Positions 5,787 to 13,609 of a stretch of DNA of 13,995 bases are shown piece after piece. Below the pieces are notes generated by a model. That model was not told the DNA's origin. It ran no database searches and saw only the letters and a list, made by a program, of their open reading frames with translations. Made by a program: the position numbers and the translations under genes. Every line of letters begins with the position of its first letter. Position 1 is the first letter of the stretch. The stretch is from NCBI GenBank assembly GCA_052388025.1, contig JBQTIP010000133.1, positions 1 through 13,995 of the forward strand. The letters are read 5' to 3'. Source of the DNA: JBQTIP01 sp052388025. GTDB lineage: Bacteria; Actinomycetota; UBA4738; HRBIN12.

Positions 5787-6485
5787 ATGGGCGAGCACGA
5801 TCCGGCCCTCGATGGGTTCACGATCACGAGGAGAGCGCTAAACAAGTTCGTCGAGGTCCGCGACGAGGATCCGCAGCCGGAGCGGCTCATGCTCCGGGTG
5901 GCTGTGACCGGCGTCGAGGGCGGCGAGTACACGTACGACATGTACTTCCAGCTCCCCGAGGTGGTGACGCCGGCCGATGCCGTGCTGCACCTCGACGATC
6001 TGACCGTGATCGTCCCGCAGGACAGCCTGGAGAAGCTCCGCGGCGCCGTCGTCGACTTCGTCGACGAGGTTGGCCGCGAGGGGTGGGTCATCGACAACCC
6101 CAACCGCCCCCGGCCAACTATCGGGAGTCCGCTCCCCATCATGCCGGTCGGCCCGAGCAGCCCTGCGGTTGGCAGCCGTCCGCCGGCCGATCTGAAGGCC
6201 GATCTCTCCGGCGACGTGGCCCAGCGGGTCATGATGGTCCTGGACCGGCAGATCAACCCGAGCATCGCGGCCCACGGGGGCCACGCCGAGTTGGTAGCGG
6301 TAGAGGACGACACGGCCTACCTCAGACTGAGCGGAGGCTGCCAGGGTTGCAGCATGGCGACCGTAACGCTCGGCCAGGGGATCGAGGTCGCCATCAAGGA
6401 GCTCGTCCCCGAGATCACCACGGTGGTCGACGTCACCGACCACGCGAGCGGCGCGAATCCCTACTTCGAGGCCGCGAAGAAGTAG
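5787..6485 (+). CDS. nfuA: NfuA-type iron-sulfur cluster carrier (degenerate A-type domain + NFU domain)
   Basis: 232 residues. Residues 10-~105 resemble the HesB/IscA fold (ITRRALNKFVEVRD, LMLRVAVTGVEGGEYTYDMYF, IVPQDSLEKLRGAVVDF, FVIDNP-like WVIDNPNRP) but contain no cysteine, as in other NfuA N-terminal domains. A ~30-residue Pro/Ser linker follows. Residues 140-232 are the NFU domain, with VLDRQINPSIAAHGGHAELV and the cluster-binding C185-x2-C188 in GGCQGCSMA. NfuA dimers hold a 4Fe-4S cluster between these motifs and pass it to target apoproteins. At 191 residues E. coli NfuA is shorter; the longer linker accounts for the difference. The AAGGAG immediately touches the ATG, unusually close. 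The adjacent GGGGAA is better spaced, and there is no alternative ATG or GTG start in frame nearby. Divergent from the ATP-grasp gene. Confidence 0.9.
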   Translation: MGEHDPALDGFTITRRALNKFVEVRDEDPQPERLMLRVAVTGVEGGEYTYDMYFQLPEVVTPADAVLHLDDLTVIVPQDSLEKLRGAVVDFVDEVGREGWVIDNPNRPRPTIGSPLPIMPVGPSSPAVGSRPPADLKADLSGDVAQRVMMVLDRQINPSIAAHGGHAELVAVEDDTAYLRLSGGCQGCSMATVTLGQGIEVAIKELVPEITTVVDVTDHASGANPYFEAAKK

Positions 6486-6508
6486 CGGGTCCTGAGCCTC
6501 GAGCCGAC

Positions 6509-6523
6509 CCCCGAGCCTCGGGG
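6509..6523 (+). terminator. GC hairpin downstream of nfuA, possible terminator
   Basis: CCCCGAG-C-CTCGGGG is a near-perfect palindrome 24 nt after the nfuA stop codon; at least five G-C pairs can form around an AGCCT loop. Only scattered T residues follow (CGCTTGTTCC), so it is not a textbook intrinsic terminator. It does separate nfuA from the next promoter. Confidence 0.4.
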
Positions 6524-6526
6524 CGC

Positions 6527-6556
6527 TTGTTCCGGACCGCCGGCAGCCTCGATAAT
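6527..6556 (+). promoter_or_regulatory. Promoter of the inositol-phosphate bifunctional gene
   Basis: TTGTTC (6527-6532) and GATAAT (6551-6556, 5 of 6 consensus matches) are spaced by 18 nt. A start near 6563 would give a leader of about 29 nt ending in the G-rich ribosome-binding site before the ATG at 6592. This is the best sigma70-like promoter in the window and implies that the gene is transcribed separately from nfuA. Confidence 0.55.
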
Positions 6557-6591
6557 GACGCCACAGAGGGGGCCAAGGGCCCAGGTGGGGG

Positions 6592-7974
6592 ATGTCCGAG
6601 ACGCTGTCCGAACGTGTGCTCGAGAAGCAACCTCCGGTCGGAGCGCCGGTGCCCCGCCTGCGCGTGGGCGTGGTCCTGGCGGCCGGCCGGTCCGAGCGGC
6701 TCAGCCTGGTCACCGGGGGCGGCTCCAAGGCGCTGGTCCGGGTGGGGGGCCTGCCCCTGGTGGAGCGGGCCGTCCGCCTCCTCCTAGCCTCCGGGCTGGA
6801 GAAGGTCCTGGTGGTGGTGGGCTACCACGCAGGTCCGGTGGCCGCGGTGGTGAACCGCCTGTCCCCGGGCCGAGTGCGGGCGGTTTACGCAGAGCGCTGG
6901 GAGGCTGGCAACGGCGCCTCCCTCTCGGCCGCCGAGCCCCTGGTCGCCGACGAGGACCTCTTCGTGCTGCTCACCGCGGACCACGTGTTCGGGGAGGGCG
7001 CGCTGGACGAGCTGCTTGCGGCGGGGGAGCCCGCCGTGCTGGTGGACGACGCCCCGGGCTCGGAGGCCTGGGCCGAGGGGACCCGGGTCCGGGTGGTCGA
7101 CGGGAGGGCGGCGGCCTTCGGCAAGGATCTGAACGACCCGTGCATCGACTGCGGGGCGTTCGTGCTCCCGCCCCGGATCTTCGCCTGCCAGCGGGAGGCC
7201 GAGGCTCGGGGCGAACCGTCGCTGGCGTGGGCCGTGACCGCCCTGGCCGGGACCGAGGCCATCCGGGCCATCCCGGTCCCGGACCGCAGCTGGTGGCAGG
7301 ACGTCGACACCCCGGAGGACCTGCGCGCGGCACGGGACCGTCTGCGCCGCTCGCTGATCAGGCGGAGCGACGGGCCGGTCTCCCGGTACCTGAACCGGCC
7401 CATCTCCACCCGGATCTCGATGGTCGTCGCGCCCCTGCGGCTTCCTCCCGATGCGGTGTCGGTGCTGGCCCTCGTGCTCGCCGTCGTGGTCGCCGCGATG
7501 CTCGCGGCCGGCTGGGGCCTGGCCGGGGGGATCCTGATCCAGCTGGCGTCGGTGGTGGACGGCGTCGATGGGGAGATCGCCCGGCTCCAGGTCCGGGCCC
7601 GGGCCGCGGGGGCGTTCCTCGATGGCATCCTGGACCGGCTGGGAGACACGGCGATCCTGGCCGGGCTGGGGCTGTGGGCGCTGGAGGGCTCCGCGGATCC
7701 CCGGGTGGTGCTGGGCCTGACCGTCGCCGCCGCGGCCGGGGCCGTGCTGTCCATGGCCGGCAAGGACCGGATCGCCGCGCTCGGGATGCTCCCCGCGCCG
7801 GAGCGCGCGCTGGGCTTCCTTCTGGGAGGGCGGGACGGGCGGCTCCTTCTCGTTGCGGTGGGAGCCGTGCTGGGGCGGCCCGTGCTGGCCCTTGCCGTGG
7901 TGGTCGTGACCTCCGCCCTCAGCGTGGGCGCGCGAACCCTCGCCGTGTGGTGGGCCGACCGGCGCGCGGTCTGA
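6592..7974 (+). CDS. Bifunctional inositol-1-phosphate cytidylyltransferase / CDP-alcohol phosphotransferase (IPCT/DIPPS-like)
   Basis: 460 residues, two fused enzymes. Residues 23-~250 are a nucleotidyltransferase: VGVVLAAGRSERL with K46 in SKALV, ERWEAGNGASL, LLTADHVF with the metal Asp-130, CIDCGAF and WWQDVDTPEDL. This set matches inositol-1-phosphate cytidylyltransferases. Residues ~265-455 are a membrane CDP-alcohol phosphotransferase. Its signature D323-x2-D326-G-x2-A-R-x8-G-x3-D344-x3-D348 is complete, and several hydrophobic helices flank it. Known fusions of this kind (e.g. Archaeoglobus) make CDP-inositol and couple it to inositol-1-phosphate. The product, di-inositol-phosphate phosphate, is the precursor of the heat-stress solute di-myo-inositol phosphate. 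The acceptor in this organism cannot be read; an inositol phospholipid-like product is possible. The start is the ATG preceded by GGTGGGGG. It has its own promoter, and no inositol-phosphate synthase or phosphatase gene lies nearby. Confidence 0.85.
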   Translation: MSETLSERVLEKQPPVGAPVPRLRVGVVLAAGRSERLSLVTGGGSKALVRVGGLPLVERAVRLLLASGLEKVLVVVGYHAGPVAAVVNRLSPGRVRAVYAERWEAGNGASLSAAEPLVADEDLFVLLTADHVFGEGALDELLAAGEPAVLVDDAPGSEAWAEGTRVRVVDGRAAAFGKDLNDPCIDCGAFVLPPRIFACQREAEARGEPSLAWAVTALAGTEAIRAIPVPDRSWWQDVDTPEDLRAARDRLRRSLIRRSDGPVSRYLNRPISTRISMVVAPLRLPPDAVSVLALVLAVVVAAMLAAGWGLAGGILIQLASVVDGVDGEIARLQVRARAAGAFLDGILDRLGDTAILAGLGLWALEGSADPRVVLGLTVAAAAGAVLSMAGKDRIAALGMLPAPERALGFLLGGRDGRLLLVAVGAVLGRPVLALAVVVVTSALSVGARTLAVWWADRRAV

Positions 7975-8105
7975 GGCCGCGGCGGTCTCTACATCCGAAG
8001 CACCGGGCAAGGTCGGAGCGCACGAACCAAGACGTGCGCAGATCTCATCTTCGACTCACGGTCCTCTCATCGCTCTCCCGGCATCCTGAGACCCACGACG
8101 AATGA

Positions 8106-8125
8106 CCCGGGGCTGAGAGCCCGGG
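8106..8125 (+). other. Hairpin in the leader of the 8140 lipoprotein gene
   Basis: CCCGGGGCT and AGCCCGGG pair around a GAG loop, an 8-bp stem with one bulged G. The stem ends 4 nt before the ribosome-binding site GGAGGA (8130-8135), so it could affect translation initiation or act as a terminator/attenuator. No U-tract follows. The preceding stretch from 7975 holds no gene or clear promoter that I can see. Confidence 0.35.
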
Positions 8126-8139
8126 CGACGGAGGACGAC

Positions 8140-9576
8140 ATGTACAGCAACGGGGGCCATCAGCCGCGACGACCCGGAGCCAGGCGTCGCGCAGCCCGAC
8201 TCTTGCTGGGCGTCGGGCTGGCGGCAGCGCTCGTGACCGGCGCTTGCACGGGCTCAGGCCAGGGCACGCCCGAAGCGAACGAACAGACGCCCAGGCAGGA
8301 GGCGACGCCAACAGCGGCAATCAACTCCCTGATCCCCCAACCGGTCCTGCCCGGGGACATCCCCGTCGCACCCGATAGCGAGCGTGTAGACCTCATGGTG
8401 CCGACGTTCTCGGACCCCACCAACATCACCAACCCGTTGTTCCCCGTGTCTCAGCAAGCCTCGGTGCTCTTCGTCGGCCACGTGGATGGCAAGCCGTTCC
8501 GCACCGAAGTCACGTTGCTGCCATACACCAGGATCATCGAGTGGGGAGGCCAGCGGATCGAGACGCTCGTTTCTCAATACGCGGCCTACCTCGACGGGCG
8601 CCTCCAGGAGGTGGCATATGACCTCTACGCCCAGGCCGACGATGGATCCGTCTGGTACTTCGGCGAGGACGTGGCCGACCTGAGGAACGGAGCCATCGTG
8701 ACGAAGGAGGGCACCTGGCTCGCGGGAAAGGATGGCCCGGCCGAGATGATCATGCCCGGCGACCCGAAGGTCGGCAACGCCTATCGGACCGAGAACATCC
8801 CCGGTATCGCCTTCGAAGAGGTCACCGTCACGTCGATCGGCCAGACGCTCGACGGCCCGGTCGGTCCCATCCAGGGCGGGATGGTCGGCGAGGAGCTGCA
8901 CATGGACGGGACGAGCGAGCAGAAGATCTTCGCCCCGGGCTACGGCGAGTTCTACACGGGTGGGGGAAGCGACGTCGAGGCTCTTGCCCTCGCTGTGCCC
9001 ACCGACGCACTCTCCGAGACCACGCCGACGGAGCTGATGACATTGCAGGCAGGTGCGAACAGCATCTTCGACGCGGCCGCGTCCAAAGATTGGAAGGCGG
9101 CTTCGGCAACGGTCAAGCAGATGGCTACGGCCTGGGGAACCTTCCGGGCGGGCGAAGTGCCGAAGTTGATCGAGCCCAGGATGACGCGCGCACTCGGCTC
9201 GCTCGCGAAGGCCGTCGATGCTCAGGACCCCGCGCAGGCTCGCCAGGCAGCGATCGACACCGCTCGGTGGAGCCTCGACCTCCAGCTTCGGTACCGGCCC
9301 CCGGCCGAGATCGACCTCGCTCGCTTCGACCTTTGGGCCGCTCAGCTCTTGGTCGACGCTGCTGCGGGTGACGCGGCTGCGGTCAGCGGCGACGTCTTCA
9401 CCCTCTTCTACATCCGGGATCGGATCCTGCACACCCTGGGGGGCGCCGATGCCACGAGCGTGAACATCGAGCTGGGGAAGCTCCAGAGTGCGGGGTTCGA
9501 CGAGGATCTCACTCGGGCAGCCGGCGCCGCCGCCAGGCTCCGGGACGCCGTCGTCGGAATCGAAGCCGGGGGCTGA
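8140..9576 (+). CDS. Two-domain lipoprotein of unknown function
   Basis: 478 residues from an ATG with a well-placed GGAGGA. A very basic N-terminus (PRRPGARRRAAR), a hydrophobic stretch and LVTGAC make a lipoprotein signal with C36 lipidated. A Thr/Gln/Pro-rich linker follows. Residues ~85-300 form a beta-rich domain with NITNPLFPV, EVAYDLYAQADDGSVWYFGED, KEGTWLAG, EMIMPGDPKVGNAYRTE and FAPGYGEFYT. The YDLYAQ-x-DDGSVWYFGED and MPGDPKVG-x-xYR stretches resemble a secreted domain found in many actinobacterial and proteobacterial proteins of unknown role. Residues ~305-470 are all-helical (repeated Ala-rich helices, RYRPPAEIDLARFDLWAAQ, FYIRDRILH) and recall helical extracytoplasmic domains such as imelysin/EfeO or DUF4142-like bundles, without a match I would name. 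Extracytoplasmic and membrane-anchored by prediction; substrate unknown. It has no same-strand operon partner in close contact. Confidence 0.8.
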   Translation: MYSNGGHQPRRPGARRRAARLLLGVGLAAALVTGACTGSGQGTPEANEQTPRQEATPTAAINSLIPQPVLPGDIPVAPDSERVDLMVPTFSDPTNITNPLFPVSQQASVLFVGHVDGKPFRTEVTLLPYTRIIEWGGQRIETLVSQYAAYLDGRLQEVAYDLYAQADDGSVWYFGEDVADLRNGAIVTKEGTWLAGKDGPAEMIMPGDPKVGNAYRTENIPGIAFEEVTVTSIGQTLDGPVGPIQGGMVGEELHMDGTSEQKIFAPGYGEFYTGGGSDVEALALAVPTDALSETTPTELMTLQAGANSIFDAAASKDWKAASATVKQMATAWGTFRAGEVPKLIEPRMTRALGSLAKAVDAQDPAQARQAAIDTARWSLDLQLRYRPPAEIDLARFDLWAAQLLVDAAAGDAAAVSGDVFTLFYIRDRILHTLGGADATSVNIELGKLQSAGFDEDLTRAAGAAARLRDAVVGIEAGG

Positions 9577-9777
9577 TGTCCCGCGGTAGCGCAGGCAAAT
9601 TACACCTATGTGATTCGCGGAGGCCAGCGGGAAGCTATTCGGACCTCGATGACCGGCTGGAAACGAATTAGGCGCCTGCTACACGCCGTCTATTGAAGCT
9701 CCCGCTCGGACGTAAGTGTCCCGGCCCGCGCCGATGCCCGCTTGTGCGGGTGGGCGGCGGATGCTTCAGTGTTCGCC
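9577..9777 (+). other. Gene-free stretch between lipoprotein and cyclase genes, with a short hairpin
   Basis: 201 nt with no supported gene and lower GC than its surroundings. CCCGC-TTGT-GCGGG (9737-9750) is a perfect 5-bp stem 27 nt before the cyclase ATG. A TTG that could extend the cyclase frame by 12 codons lies in its loop. No convincing -35/-10 pair was found, although the A+T-rich part (about 9597-9620 and 9660-9670) is the likeliest promoter location. Confidence 0.4.
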
Positions 9778-12700
9778 ATGACCTGCGCTGCCTGCGGGGC
9801 GGAGAATCGCGCGACCGCGAGGTTCTGTCGCGAGTGCGGCTCCCCGCTCGCCCTGACCTGCCCGAACGGCCACGCCGTGGAGCCCGGCGACCGCTTCTGC
9901 GATACATGCGGGGCGCCCGGGGGCGAGCGTCAGCTACCCGCGGCCTCCAAACAGGAGGCGCCGACGGCCGAGCGCCGCCTGGTCTCGGTTCTGTTCGCCG
10001 ACCTCGTCGGATTCACCGCCATCTCGGAGTCGCGTGATCCCGAGGAGGTGCGCGAGATCCTCTCGGAGTACTTCGACCGGATGCGCACCGCCGTCGAACG
10101 GCACGGGGGCGTCATCGAGAAGTTCATCGGCGACGCAGTGGTCGCGGTGTGGGGCACTCCGGTCGCGCACGAGGACGATGCCGAACGGGCCGTTCGGGCT
10201 GGGCTCTCGTCGGTCGACGCGGCCGGGCAGATGAACGAGCAGCTTGGCTTGCCGCCGGGGACGCTCGCGCTCCGCGTGGGCGTGCTGACCGGGGAAGCCG
10301 CCGTGACGGTCGGCGCCACGGGCCAGGGTATGGTAGCGGGCGACCTGGTCAACACCGCCTCGCGGGTGCAGGCTGCCGCACCACCAGGGTCGGTGCTCGT
10401 GGGGGAGGCAACCCGCCGGGCCAGCGAGTCCTCGATCGCCTACGAGGAGCTGGACCCACTCGAGCTGAAGGGCAAGAGCGAGCCGGTTCCGGTGTGGCGC
10501 GCCATGCACGTGGTGGCGGCCCGCCGAGGCGCGCGCCGGGCCGACACGATGGAGCCGCCGTGGGTGGGCCGCGACGTCGAGCTGCGGATGGTGCGGGACC
10601 TCTTTCACGCGTCCGCCGAGCAACGGAGAGCGCATGTCGTGTCGGTTACCGGCATCGCAGGCATCGGCAAGTCCCGGTTGTCGTGGGAGTTCGAGAAGTA
10701 CGTCGATGGCTTGGCCGAGACCGTCCTTTGGCACCGTGGGCGGTGCCTCGCATACGGCGAGGGCGTAACGTACTGGGCGCTCGCCGAGATGGTCAGGATG
10801 CGGGCCGGCATCGCCGAGGAGGAGGATCAAGAGCCCGCGCTGGCCAAGCTCCGTGGGGAGCTCGCGCGGAGGATCTCCGAACACGACCTCCGCGAGTCGG
10901 TGGAGCGTTCGCTCGCTCACTTGCTCGGCCTGGAGATCGGCCCGCCGCCGGGGGGCGAGGAGCTCTACGCCGCGTGGCGTGTCTTCTTCGAGTGCATGGC
11001 GGACCAGCATCCCGTCGTCCTCGTGTTCGAGGACCTGCAGTGGGCCGACTCCGCGCTCCTGGACTTCATCGAGCACCTGCTCGACTGGTCCAAGAATTCT
11101 CAGCTTTTCATCCTGGGGCTGTCTCGCCCCGAGCTCGCCGAGCGACGGCCGACGTGGGCGGCCGGCAAGCGGAACGCCACCACTCTGCACCTCGAGCCGC
11201 TTCCCGACGAGGCGATGGACCGACTGATCCGCGGACTCGTCCCCGGCATCCCCGACGATGTGGCCGAGCGGATCCGCGAGCGGGCCGAGGGCGTGCCGCT
11301 GTACGCGGTGGAGACCGTTCGCATGCTGCTGGACCGCGGGCTGCTCGCCCGTGATGGGTCGACGTACCGACTGACCGGGCCGATCGAGACCCTCGACACC
11401 CCCGAGTCGCTGCACGCGCTGATAGCGGCGCGCCTCGACGGGCTCTCGCTGCTCGAGCGGCGGCTGCTCGCGGATGCCTCGGTGCTCGGCAAGACGTTCG
11501 CGCGGCCCGGGCTCCAGGCCCTCACCGACATGTCCCGGGACGAGCTCGAGCCGATCCTGCGGTCGCTCCTGGACAAGGAGCTGCTGTTCGTCCAGTCCGA
11601 TCCCCGCTCGCCCGAGCGCGGCCAGTACGGGTTCCTGCAGGCGCTCGTGCGCGAGGTCACGTACGGGACGCTGTCGAAGCGGGACCGCAAGACCCGTCAC
11701 CTCGCGGCGGCGAGGTTTCTCGAGTCGGACCGGCTGGTCGACGAGGAGGAGATCGTCGAAGTCGTGGCGTCGCACTACCTCGATGCATACGCTGCGGACC
11801 CGTCGGCCGAGGACGCCGCCGCGATCAAGGGGAAAGCCCGCGACCTGCTGGCCAGGGCGGGGGACCGGGCTGCCTCGCTCGCCGCGCAGGGGCAGGCGGC
11901 GGGGCACTTCGAGCGGGCGCTCGAGCTCACAGACGACCCGCTCGAGCAGGCCTCGTTCCTAGAGCGGGCCGGGGAGGCGGCCCGCGCGGCCGGCGACGTC
12001 GACCGGGCCCAGGCGCACTTCGAGCGCTCCATCGAGCTGTTCGAGGAGGGCAGGCGCGTGAACGACGCCGCCCGCGTGTCGGCTCGCCTGGCCGAAGTGC
12101 TGTGGGACCAGGGCCACATCGAGGACGGCCTGACTCGGATGGAGCGCTCGTTCGAGGTGCTGTCGGCGAGGGAGCCCGACGAGGATCTCGCCACGCTCGC
12201 GGCGCAGATCGGCCGGATGCACTTCTTCATGGGCGACACGGATAGGAGTCTCGAGCGGCTCGACTTCGCGCTCGGGGTGGCCGAGCGGCTGTTCCTGCCG
12301 GAGGTCCTGTCCCACGCGCTCAACACGAAGGCGCTGGTGCTGAGCATGCGGGGGCGGACGGAGGAGGCAAGAGCTTTGCTGCGGCACGCGCTGGTCATCG
12401 CCCAGGAGCACGGGGCGACCGACGCCATCCTCCGCGCCTACTACAACCTGTACCTGGAACCGCCTGACGAGGTGCTCGAGTACGCCCGGCTGGGGCTGGA
12501 GCTGGCCAGGCGGCTCGGGAACCGCCAATGGGAGATGAACTTCCTCGGTCGGCAGACCGTGCTGCATTGGCTGCACGGCGAGTGGGACCAGGCGATGGCC
12601 GTCTCGCGGCCGCTCCTCGACCCGGCGAACCGGCGAGCGGGGGTGTTGGGGCTGTCCCGGGCGCTGCCGGCGCTCGCGCATCTCCTCGTGAACCGCGGCC

Positions 12701-13302
12701 TCACGGACGAGGCGGAGGAGCTGGTCGCGCTCCGGGAGCACGCCGCCACGAGCGCGGGTGTGATCGAGCGAGCCGACTACTTCACCGCGCTGGCCATGGT
12801 GGCCCGGGCTCGGAGCGACCTCGACGTGGCCCGTCGGGCTCGCGACGAGATCCTCCGGATCATCGAGCTGGTGGGCGTGTTGCAGGAGCCGACTCGTGAG
12901 GGGGTCGCCGAGGCCATCGAGATCTCGCTGGACGCCGGCGAGATCGACCAGGCGGAGCGGCTGATCGAGCAACTGAAGGGCAGGACGGTGGCCGAGCGCG
13001 ACTACCTCGCTCCGCACGTGGCCCGGTTCGAGCCGCGCCTCGCCGCGGCGCGAGGGGACCACGCGGCGGCGGAGGAGGGGTTCCAGCGGGGCATGGGTCT
13101 CGTTCGCCGGTCGAACTCGCCGTTCATCCAGGCCGTGGCGCAGCTCGAGTATGCGGAGTGGCTGGTCCAGAGGGGAAGGGCAGAGGAGGCGGAGCCGCTG
13201 TTCGTCGAGGCCCGGGCGGTCTTCGATCGGCTGGGCGCGCGGCCGTGGCTGGAGCGGCTCGCCGGCGCGGAGTCCGCCCTCGGCGCGAGCCTTCCCGGCT
13301 GA
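9778..13302 (+). CDS. Class III adenylate cyclase fused to double zinc ribbon, AAA/STAND ATPase and TPR repeats
   Basis: 1174 residues from the ATG at 9778, chosen because the zinc ribbon starts at once (MTCAACGAEN); an upstream TTG at 9742 is less likely. Domain order: two zinc ribbons (C3/C6/C17/C20 and C28/H32 or nearby/C41/C44), then a class III cyclase domain at 66-~245. Its catalytic set is complete: metal-binding D75 (FADLVGF) and D119 (FIGDAV), adenine-selecting K115 and D189, and N192/R196 (GDLVNTASR) for transition-state binding. This favours cAMP over cGMP production. Residues ~262-600 are an ATPase with Walker A GIAGIGKS (292-299) and Walker B VVLVFEDLQWAD. From ~690 to the end, Ala/Glu/Arg-rich helical pairs form TPR-like repeats. 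No membrane segment is seen, so it is cytoplasmic. The architecture resembles STAND regulators in which ligand binding on the TPR/ATPase part gates the effector domain. Confidence 0.92.
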   Translation: MTCAACGAENRATARFCRECGSPLALTCPNGHAVEPGDRFCDTCGAPGGERQLPAASKQEAPTAERRLVSVLFADLVGFTAISESRDPEEVREILSEYFDRMRTAVERHGGVIEKFIGDAVVAVWGTPVAHEDDAERAVRAGLSSVDAAGQMNEQLGLPPGTLALRVGVLTGEAAVTVGATGQGMVAGDLVNTASRVQAAAPPGSVLVGEATRRASESSIAYEELDPLELKGKSEPVPVWRAMHVVAARRGARRADTMEPPWVGRDVELRMVRDLFHASAEQRRAHVVSVTGIAGIGKSRLSWEFEKYVDGLAETVLWHRGRCLAYGEGVTYWALAEMVRMRAGIAEEEDQEPALAKLRGELARRISEHDLRESVERSLAHLLGLEIGPPPGGEELYAAWRVFFECMADQHPVVLVFEDLQWADSALLDFIEHLLDWSKNSQLFILGLSRPELAERRPTWAAGKRNATTLHLEPLPDEAMDRLIRGLVPGIPDDVAERIRERAEGVPLYAVETVRMLLDRGLLARDGSTYRLTGPIETLDTPESLHALIAARLDGLSLLERRLLADASVLGKTFARPGLQALTDMSRDELEPILRSLLDKELLFVQSDPRSPERGQYGFLQALVREVTYGTLSKRDRKTRHLAAARFLESDRLVDEEEIVEVVASHYLDAYAADPSAEDAAAIKGKARDLLARAGDRAASLAAQGQAAGHFERALELTDDPLEQASFLERAGEAARAAGDVDRAQAHFERSIELFEEGRRVNDAARVSARLAEVLWDQGHIEDGLTRMERSFEVLSAREPDEDLATLAAQIGRMHFFMGDTDRSLERLDFALGVAERLFLPEVLSHALNTKALVLSMRGRTEEARALLRHALVIAQEHGATDAILRAYYNLYLEPPDEVLEYARLGLELARRLGNRQWEMNFLGRQTVLHWLHGEWDQAMAVSRPLLDPANRRAGVLGLSRALPALAHLLVNRGLTDEAEELVALREHAATSAGVIERADYFTALAMVARARSDLDVARRARDEILRIIELVGVLQEPTREGVAEAIEISLDAGEIDQAERLIEQLKGRTVAERDYLAPHVARFEPRLAAARGDHAAAEEGFQRGMGLVRRSNSPFIQAVAQLEYAEWLVQRGRAEEAEPLFVEARAVFDRLGARPWLERLAGAESALGASLPG

Positions 13303-13557
13303 ACCCACCTAGGGTGTCGCGACCCCGCCGTCCACCGAGGATCACGGCGCCCGGTGAGGTAGGAGCCGGCCCGCAAGGCGAGGAAGATCGCCGCTCTGGC
13401 TACGACGCAGGGGCCGCTGAGCCGGCTCATCGGAACGTTCGCAGTTTCCGCCTCCTCGCCGAACTCGAACATGAACGAGGTCATCTTGGATGGCTTCACT
13501 CTACGGATTAGGTGCCTTCTTGGCCGCCCGAAGTGGTGAATGGCTCAAGCCCTGGGC
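13303..13557. other. Gene-free stretch between cyclase gene and IS3 element
   Basis: About 255 nt. A minus-strand open frame beginning at 13499 runs on into the cyclase coding region antisense and resembles no family I know, so it is not called. GAGCCGGC occurs twice and GAGCCGGCTC is a short palindrome. A weak ACCC/GGGT stem lies just after the cyclase stop codon. Nothing else is recognised. Confidence 0.4.
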
Positions 13558-13609
13558 TGGAGTTCCCCCGGTTCCGTGGACGGTGTGATGTTCCCCGGGT
13601 TCCGTGGAG
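13558..13609 (+). repeat. Tandem duplicate of the IS3 terminal sequence
   Basis: GTTCCCCCGGTTCCGTGGAC (13562-13581) and GTTCCCCGGGTTCCGTGGAG (13590-13609) match at 18 of 20 positions in the same orientation with a 28-bp offset. Each is preceded by a TG a few bases upstream (13558 and 13586), as at IS3-family ends. They lie just outside the transposase 3' end, where a terminal inverted repeat is expected. Confidence 0.6.

Noticed and set aside
8100..8139. CTGAGA next to CCCGGG, reminiscent of a TPP riboswitch core
   Set aside because: The rest of the THI-box pairing and conserved loops are absent, and the region is too short; it is better read as a simple hairpin.
9586..9682. GTAGCGCAGGC and GCCTGCTAC as a long-range inverted repeat, and TTACACCTATGTGA as a CRP-like site
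   Set aside because: The first has a 2-nt bulge and a ~77-nt gap. The second matches only loosely at its half-sites. Neither stands out from chance.
9934..11907. 657-codon open frame on the minus strand, and similar long antisense frames at 6784-8010 and 11959-13308
   Set aside because: They are exact antisense shadows of the cyclase and IPCT genes, caused by high GC. They are rich in Arg, Pro, His and Gly with no recognisable domain.
13330..13499. Minus-strand frame starting at 13499
   Set aside because: It continues antisense into the cyclase gene, has no ribosome-binding site I trust and resembles no family I know.
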